DNA from: CAYNTC01 sp964432925
GTDB lineage: Bacteria > Planctomycetota > Phycisphaerae > Sedimentisphaerales > Anaerobacaceae
Length of the DNA: 10,144 nt
NCBI GenBank assembly: GCA_964432925.1
Contig: CAYSPM010000102.1
Location: 1-10,144 of the forward strand
Direction of reading: 5' to 3'
Made by a program: the position numbers and the translations under genes. Below are positions 5,387 through 10,144 of this stretch, piece by piece. The notes beneath the pieces are model-generated. The model saw only the letters and a list, made by a program, of their open reading frames with translations, was not told the DNA's origin and did no database searches. Position 1 is the first letter of the stretch, and each line of letters begins with the position of its first letter.

Positions 5387-6634
5387 ATGGAAAATTTCTT
5401 GAAGGGACGCCTTACAGCCGTCAGGCTGTGCCTGCTTGCGACGGTGTTAGTCTTGGTTTCGGTGGGGATAGCCACGATCTATTCGGTGGGTCACCCGGCT
5501 GAGCCCAGCCCTACCGAGCAGACAGGCGATTTAGGTGGTTTCTGGAAGAAACAGCTCATCTTTTTGGTGGTGGGTCTGCTTGGATTTGTGGCAGCGAATC
5601 TCATCAATTATCGGCGTATCGGCGAAGCAAGCTACTGGATATATGCGGTTGTGTTGCTGATATTGGGCGTTTTACTAGTGAGCAGGTACGTTGTGCCGAT
5701 TCCTTTTGTGCCCGAGATTAATGGAGCGCACCGATGGATTAGGTTTAAAATAGCAGGTCGGCAACTGCCTGCGATACAGCCATCTGAACTCTGCAAGTTA
5801 GCATACATCCTGGCCTTGGCGTGGTATCTGCGGTATCGAAGCAATTACCGTAGTATCCGTTCTCTGGTAGGCCCCTTCGTCTTAACGCTTTTGCCAATGG
5901 TTATGATCCTGGCTCAGCCGGATTTAGGTACTGTCATGCTAATGATGCCGGTGTTCTTTGCAATGGTGTTCGTTGCGGGGGCAAAGCTCCGGCACCTGCT
6001 ATTGGCAATACTTGTTGCGTTTTTAGTCAGCCCGTTATTTTGGTTCAAAATGAAGCCCTATCAGCGAACGAGGATAAGCAGTGTCTTTTTGCAGAGCAGT
6101 TGGATTCGCGAAAAGGCTGAGCAGCATCCAACTATCGGCAAGATTCTTGTGGGACGAGAATTCAATGCGCGGCAGTGGAGGAACGATTGGGGTTACCATC
6201 TTATTCGTTCCAAATTCGCGGTGGCTTCCGGAGGCGTGAAAGGATGGGGCTTTGGGAAGGGGCCTTTCGTAAAGTACAATTTTCTGCCGGAAAGGCACAA
6301 CGATTTTGTATTCGCTGTGATTGCACATGAGTGGGGTTTTTGGGGCAGTATCTGCTTTTTAGGGCTTTATGTGATTGTCGCGGGATGTGGTCTGGAGATA
6401 GCAGCGAACAACACTGATCCATTCGGTAAGTTACTGGCGACGGGTATTGTGGCAATGTTTTCGGCTGAGGTTCTGACAAATGTGAGTATGACATTGGGAC
6501 TTATGCCAATTACAGGATTAACTTTGCCGTTCGTAAGCTATGGCGGCTCCAGCTTAGTTGTGAGTATGGTTGCGGTAGGGTTATTGAACAATGTAGGGCG
6601 GTGCAGGCCTTTCACTGTGGCACGCAAGAGTTGA
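5387..6634 (+). CDS. rodA: SEDS peptidoglycan glycosyltransferase RodA (FtsW/RodA family)
   Basis: RodA polymerises lipid II into glycan strands in the inner membrane, normally with a class B penicillin-binding protein for side-wall growth. The 415 residues contain about ten membrane segments and the family signatures: NGAHRWIRF (112-120), QPSELCKLA (131-139), AQPDLGT (176-182), LPERHNDFVFA (300-310) and LPITGLTLPFVSYGGSS-like C-terminus (MPITG 373-377). The Asp in HNDF (D306) corresponds to the essential Asp of RodA; D179 is also conserved. SMTLGLMPITG fits RodA better than FtsW, but the call between the two is not absolute. The segment between PYQRTRI and GYHLIRSK is about 20 residues longer than usual. 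I chose ATG 5387; GTG 5366 adds seven residues. Neither has a clear Shine-Dalgarno. murJ follows after 52 bp. mreBCD and a PBP2 gene are not next to it. Confidence 0.9.
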   Translation: MENFLKGRLTAVRLCLLATVLVLVSVGIATIYSVGHPAEPSPTEQTGDLGGFWKKQLIFLVVGLLGFVAANLINYRRIGEASYWIYAVVLLILGVLLVSRYVVPIPFVPEINGAHRWIRFKIAGRQLPAIQPSELCKLAYILALAWYLRYRSNYRSIRSLVGPFVLTLLPMVMILAQPDLGTVMLMMPVFFAMVFVAGAKLRHLLLAILVAFLVSPLFWFKMKPYQRTRISSVFLQSSWIREKAEQHPTIGKILVGREFNARQWRNDWGYHLIRSKFAVASGGVKGWGFGKGPFVKYNFLPERHNDFVFAVIAHEWGFWGSICFLGLYVIVAGCGLEIAANNTDPFGKLLATGIVAMFSAEVLTNVSMTLGLMPITGLTLPFVSYGGSSLVVSMVAVGLLNNVGRCRPFTVARKS

Positions 6635-6686
6635 ACTGCCCCTTATGCTGTGTGATATTCGGATATGACGGGAAAAGAATGCAAGA

Positions 6687-8297
6687 ATGATAAAGGGCTT
6701 TAGGCAGATTGCTTTGCTGACGACGTTCAGCCGAATCCTGGGAATGCTACGTGATATGGCTTTTGCGTACTTTCTGGGTGCAAGCGGCTTGATGGATGGC
6801 TGGGCAATAGCTTTTAAGATTCCTAACCTTGCCAGGCGACTCTTTGGAGAAGGCGCAGCTTCGTCGTCACTTATTCCGGTCTACACCGAAGAGCTACAAA
6901 GGGGTAAATACCAAGCCGATCGAATGGCATTGACAGTAGCTACGGTTGTATTTGTCCTGCTAACGGGAGTTGTTTTACTCGGTGAAGGTATCATCTTGGT
7001 GTACTACCGATTCTTCAGCATTTATACAGGTACTGAGATGAAACTGGCACTGAGCGCGATAATGCTTCCTTACATGATCTTGATTTGTGTTGTGGCGATT
7101 CTGGCAGGAGTATTGCATGCCAATAAGCACTTTTTTTGCCCCGCGGCTGCTCCAATTGTGCTGAATGTTTTTATCATCGGCTCTCTTTGCTTTTCTGGGT
7201 GGGTCTTTGCAGTGCAGCCACGCATACAGGTTTTTGTAGTCGCGGTCGCTGTTATTTTGGCGGGATGTGTTCAGTTATTGATTCAGATACCTGCGCTTCG
7301 GGTGAAAGGGGTTCGCATACGGCCTGCCTGGCAAATAAGGTCCGGCGCTTTCAAGAAGGTCATTGTTCTGATGGGGCCGATGATTATTGGCTTAACGGTG
7401 ACACAGATAAATACGTTGGCTGATGACTTTATCGCTTTGTGGTTTTCAGGATCGGCGGAAAAGGGCAGTTTTTTTGTTTTTCTCGGCAACCAGATCAGGT
7501 ATCCCCTCTGGGAGGGAGCGGTGTCGCAGCTTTTCTATTCACAACGGTTGTACCAGTTTCCTTTAGGAGTATTCGGGATTTCTTTGGCTACTGCTGTTTT
7601 CCCTGTGATGAGTTCCGAAGCAGCGAGAAGGGATTTCGGCGCATTCTGTCGGACGATATCGCGGGGCTTACGCTGCACAATATTCGTGGCGCTTCCAGCT
7701 ACAGTTGGACTGGTACTTGTTAGCAGGCCTTTGGTTTCTGTCATATTTGAACGCGGACAGTTCACAGCTAACGATACTTCTATAACGGCAGTAACTCTTA
7801 GTTTTTACGCGTTGGGGTTGTGTGGTTATTTCGCGCAGCAGGTTTTGGCTCGGGCGTTTTATTCTTTGCAGGATTCTAAAATGCCGGCACGAAGTGCGAT
7901 AATTGCAGTTATCGTTAATGTAGTTTTGAATCTCACATTGATCTGGTTTCTGGGGACAGGTGGCCTGGCTGCGGCTACAGCAGTATGTTCATATTTGCAA
8001 GTGATAATTCTGGCATTTGTTCTTAGGCGACGACTTAGTGGTTCAATACTGGAAGGGTTGGCGATGGCTTTTGTGAAAACGGCTGTCGCGACGCTTTGTA
8101 TGGCTATTACTGTGGTGGTTGCATTAGGCTTGCTGAGAAGTTCGGCTGATGTGTTCAGACTACTTCTGGCTGTCCCTTTAGGTGCGGCGGCGTATGTGCT
8201 TATGGCTAAACTTTTACACATAGAAATGCTCTCTCTGCTTACAGGCTCTGGATCTGGTAAAAGGAGCAGGTCTAATAACCGATCCAATCGCTTGTGA
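6687..8297 (+). CDS. murJ: Lipid II flippase MurJ (MviN)
   Basis: MurJ moves lipid-linked disaccharide-pentapeptide across the inner membrane. The 536-residue protein is a 14-helix MOP-superfamily transporter. The N-terminus has SRILGMLRD, LMDGWAIAFKIPNLARRLFG and EGAASSSLIPVY. Arg16, Arg22, Asp37 and Arg50/51 align with the essential Arg18, Arg24, Asp39 and Arg52/53 of E. coli MurJ. The central-cavity Arg is in YSQRLYQFPLGVFG (about residue 286). Before it, the loop ALWFSGSAEKGSFFVFLGNQ is longer than in E. coli. FERGQFTAND and the QQVLARAFYSLQDSK segment are also diagnostic. The C-terminus ends in a short basic tail (GKRSRSNNRSNRL). It is 52 bp downstream of rodA on the same strand, so the pair probably forms one transcript serving the same pathway. 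The ATG at 6687 lacks a strong ribosome site. Confidence 0.95.
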   Translation: MIKGFRQIALLTTFSRILGMLRDMAFAYFLGASGLMDGWAIAFKIPNLARRLFGEGAASSSLIPVYTEELQRGKYQADRMALTVATVVFVLLTGVVLLGEGIILVYYRFFSIYTGTEMKLALSAIMLPYMILICVVAILAGVLHANKHFFCPAAAPIVLNVFIIGSLCFSGWVFAVQPRIQVFVVAVAVILAGCVQLLIQIPALRVKGVRIRPAWQIRSGAFKKVIVLMGPMIIGLTVTQINTLADDFIALWFSGSAEKGSFFVFLGNQIRYPLWEGAVSQLFYSQRLYQFPLGVFGISLATAVFPVMSSEAARRDFGAFCRTISRGLRCTIFVALPATVGLVLVSRPLVSVIFERGQFTANDTSITAVTLSFYALGLCGYFAQQVLARAFYSLQDSKMPARSAIIAVIVNVVLNLTLIWFLGTGGLAAATAVCSYLQVIILAFVLRRRLSGSILEGLAMAFVKTAVATLCMAITVVVALGLLRSSADVFRLLLAVPLGAAAYVLMAKLLHIEMLSLLTGSGSGKRSRSNNRSNRL

Positions 8298-8514
<217 letters not shown>

Positions 8515-8788
8515 AAGCATTGCCTGTTTCTTTAGTTTTTCAAACATCAATAGGTGACGACTTTTAGCAACATATATGTACAGATTTCGAGCTACCCAAG
8601 CTTGTTCCCGTGAGGTTCTCATTTCTGCATATTCGTAAAAAGTATCTTTAAGCAGGTGTTACTGCTGGCTAAGTCGGTTAAGACGGAATCGAGAGCCTAT
8701 ACTTAAAGCGCTTCATTTATAAATGTGACCGGCAGACAGCAACGCTCATTTTTATTATCTAATGCTCTGTTGAAAATTTAAAAAAAAC
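8515..8788. other. Spacer with paired palindromes
   Basis: No gene is recognised. A 72-residue minus-strand frame (8404-8622) runs through the 8443-8514 repeat and is not credible. Two palindromes abut: AAGCGCTT (8706-8713) and CATTTATAAATG (8714-8725), which could be operator-like. TGCTG (8663-8667) with CAGCA (8737-8741) and CGGT with ACCG allow a loose long stem around them. Confidence 0.35.
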
Positions 8789-8956
8789 TGTCATTCCGAG
8801 CGCACCGTAAGGCGTCCCTTAGGGAAGGCGAAGCCGAGTCGAGGAATCCCTCGGCTTGGCTCGGGACAGGTCTGTTTTTAATAGATTTCTCCACTCCGCT
8901 GGGGGCTTCCATTCTCCCCCCTAAGGGGTGCGAAGGATGAATCGCTCGAAATGACA
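8789..8956. mobile_element. Miniature inverted-repeat element, 168 bp
   Basis: Terminal inverted repeats TGTCATTCCGAGCG (8789-8802) and CGCTCGAAATGACA (8943-8956) match in 13 of 14 positions. Inside are AAGCCGAG/CTCGGCTT (within 8829-8858), AGGAATCCCTCGG and AGATTTCTCCACTCCGCTGGGGG. This is the layout of the widespread bacterial interspersed repeat whose ends read GTCATTCCGAGCG. It has no coding capacity and no clear target duplication. Confidence 0.65.
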
Positions 8957-9069
8957 AGAATAAGCGCATTGATTATTCACAATCAGTATTAGAGTTGCTT
9001 TGCGAGAGATAAAACGTCAAGATATCAACAAAGCATAAGAAAATAGCCACCCCCCAATTGTTAATGCTT

Positions 9070-9089
9070 GGCAGTGTTTTTAGACTGCC
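9070..9089 (-). ncRNA. Hairpin just downstream of a minus-strand promoter, possible small RNA 5' end
   Basis: GGCAGT (9070-9075) and ACTGCC (9084-9089) form a perfect 6-bp stem with an 8-nt loop. It starts about 10 nt after the predicted start point of the promoter at 9105-9133. The minus-strand frame covering it (8973-9248, 91 residues) has no recognisable domain and its start lies upstream of this promoter, so a non-coding transcript is the better guess. The 3' end is undefined. Confidence 0.25.
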
Positions 9090-9104
9090 CCCAACTTCAC
9101 CATT

Positions 9105-9133
9105 ATTATATAGTTTTTGACTCTTGAAATCAA
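9105..9133 (-). promoter_or_regulatory. Strong sigma70-like promoter on the minus strand
   Basis: TTGATT (9128-9133 on minus) and a perfect TATAAT (9105-9110) have 17-bp spacing. Transcription would start near 9098 and run away from tsaD into the repeat-rich spacer. No recognised gene lies downstream. Confidence 0.5.
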
Positions 9134-9186
9134 GTAAAAAGTGGGCGGGATTATCACCTTTGGCTGGGCGGCGGCTCGTTGCGAGA

Positions 9187-9203
9187 TTTGTGGCCAATAA
9201 AGT
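9187..9203. repeat. Second copy of a 17-bp motif also at 257-273
   Basis: TTTGTGGCCAAYAAAGT occurs here with T and at 257-273 with C at the variable position. Both are preceded by GCG[AG]GATTT. The two copies are almost 9 kb apart, both in spacers, and are probably remnants of one dispersed sequence. Confidence 0.4.
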
Positions 9204-9389
9204 ATTTGTTATCCGGCTAAAAAAACCCAAAAAGAAATTTGACCGCACGGACTAAAGATTATCTTACCATTGATTTTCGTTAAGTGTCTCATTATGGACA
9301 ATACTCTTGCTTTGATTGGTGTTATTCTGGTAGGGACTGTAAGGAGAAGCAATAAAACTTTTTAGTCGCTCGCTGACTATGACAGTGAA

Positions 9390-9418
9390 TTGACATATCT
9401 TGTTTGTTTGGCTAATAT
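9390..9418 (+). promoter_or_regulatory. Promoter of tsaD, placing the start at or near the ATG
   Basis: A perfect TTGACA (9390-9395), a 17-bp spacer and TAATAT (9413-9418; 4 of 6) lie immediately before tsaD. The -10 ends 7 bases before the ATG at 9426, so the predicted transcript start coincides with the start codon. No Shine-Dalgarno is present, in keeping with a leaderless mRNA. Confidence 0.55.
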
Positions 9419-9425
9419 CCCTTTT

Positions 9426-10144
9426 ATGTCGATAAAAGAAAAACGAGACAAGAGTCACGAATCACGAGAGACGATTAATATTCTCGGCATTGAGACCAGT
9501 TGTGATGAGACGGCTGCGGCGGTAGTAGCGGATGGGCACATTGTTAAATCGTCTGTTATAGCATCGCAGACTAAGCTTCACGAGAAGTACGGCGGCGTTG
9601 TTCCAGAAATAGCCTCGCGTGCGCATATTGAGAACATTTATCCTGTAGTGTCGGAGGCTATACAACAGGCTGGTGTCACTAAAGACGATATAGATGCGAT
9701 TGCTGTAGCGAATCAGCCAGGTCTGACTATTGCTTTGGTCGTTGGTGTCACTATGGCCAAGACGCTTGCCTTTATGTGGGACAAGCCTCTAATTGCGATC
9801 AACCACTTACATGCACATCTGCAATCAGCGATGCTCAACCAGGAGCATCTTCAGTTACCTGCTGTTGCTCTTATCGTATCGGGTGGGCACACTTGCCTAT
9901 ACGAGTGTGAGTCGCCGTTGGAGCTGAAGCTGCTTGGTTCGACAATTGATGACGCTGCAGGTGAGGCATTTGACAAGGTCGCCACAATCCTGAAGCTGCC
10001 ATATCCGGGTGGGCCGAGCATCGAAAAGATTGCTAAAAGTGGCGATCCGAACGCAATCAAATTTCCGCGGTCTATGCTTGGTCGAGACTCGTTAGACTTT
10101 TCTTTCAGTGGCGTCAAAACCGCTGTGTTATACTACTGTCGCGG
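9426..10144 (+). CDS. tsaD: tRNA N6-adenosine threonylcarbamoyltransferase TsaD, 5' part
   Basis: TsaD transfers the threonylcarbamoyl group from threonylcarbamoyl-AMP to A37 of ANN-decoding tRNAs, with TsaB and TsaE, in the cytoplasm. The first 239 residues are present and the gene runs off the window; full-length homologues have about 340. Visible hallmarks are GIETSCDETAAAV (21-33), KYGGVVPEIASRAH (54-67), NHLHAH with metal ligands His127 and His131, the ATP-loop-like SGGHT (152-156), DDAAGEAFDK (175-184), YPGGP and FSFSGVKTAV. The usual PGLVGALLVG reads PGLTIALVVG here. The N-terminus has about 16 extra basic residues (MSIKEKRDKSHESRET) before the ASKHA fold. The start is supported by frame and promoter position, though ribosome-site evidence is absent. 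It is transcribed from its own promoter. Confidence 0.95.
   Translation, partial: MSIKEKRDKSHESRETINILGIETSCDETAAAVVADGHIVKSSVIASQTKLHEKYGGVVPEIASRAHIENIYPVVSEAIQQAGVTKDDIDAIAVANQPGLTIALVVGVTMAKTLAFMWDKPLIAINHLHAHLQSAMLNQEHLQLPAVALIVSGGHTCLYECESPLELKLLGSTIDDAAGEAFDKVATILKLPYPGGPSIEKIAKSGDPNAIKFPRSMLGRDSLDFSFSGVKTAVLYYCR

Noticed and set aside
8973..9248. 91-residue minus-strand ORF.
   Set aside because: No domain or ribosome site, and the only good promoter lies inside it.
9294..9365. 23-codon plus-strand ORF MDNTLALIGVILVGTVRR..., possibly a small membrane protein.
   Set aside because: No ribosome site and no promoter specific to it; hydrophobic short frames are common by chance.

Overview
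The window most likely comes from a planctomycete of the Phycisphaerae / Sedimentisphaerales type found in sediments. I infer this from two protein styles remembered from that group, not from a database search. One is a secreted protein ending in a Cys-rich linker and two dockerin-like repeats (DSGSPxNYRVF...DLxxxVDNWK). The other is a short pseudopilin with a planctomycete-like C-terminal half. Base composition is moderate and spacers are long and full of palindromic repeats.

Layout. 1-2450 is a degenerate, mobile-element-rich region. It holds a small inverted-repeat element (78-212), a long stretch with no gene, and the wreck of a two-gene nucleotidyltransferase/antitoxin-like operon. That operon is broken by a 160-bp miniature element with a 7-bp target duplication (854-1013), two single-base deletions, and an IS5-family insertion sequence (1256-2102) whose own transposase is split by a -1 frameshift. 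2500-2949 is a pseudopilin gene on the plus strand. It converges on a lipoprotein gene (2977-3507, minus), which follows a secreted dockerin-like protein gene (3790-4719, minus). An intrinsic terminator separates the two minus-strand genes.

4720-5386 is a divergent spacer with several hairpins, including one long stem followed by a T-run that points along the plus strand and is not explained by any gene. 5387-8297 is a peptidoglycan pair, rodA (SEDS glycosyltransferase) and murJ (lipid II flippase). They are 52 bp apart and probably co-transcribed: MurJ delivers lipid II to the outer face of the membrane and RodA polymerises it. 8298-9425 is another repeat-rich spacer with two palindromic elements and a good minus-strand promoter without an obvious gene. 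9426-10144 is the 5' part of tsaD (tRNA t6A37 modification), whose promoter lies so close to the start codon that the mRNA is probably leaderless.

The clearest result is the reconstruction of the decayed operon. Removing each insertion restores an open reading frame at the junction. One missing base in the overlap of the two genes both deletes the first gene's stop codon and frameshifts the second. I did not find an intact novel system. The best candidates for undescribed elements are the 160-bp miniature element and two possible small RNAs (about 5105-5238 plus, and downstream of 9105 minus).
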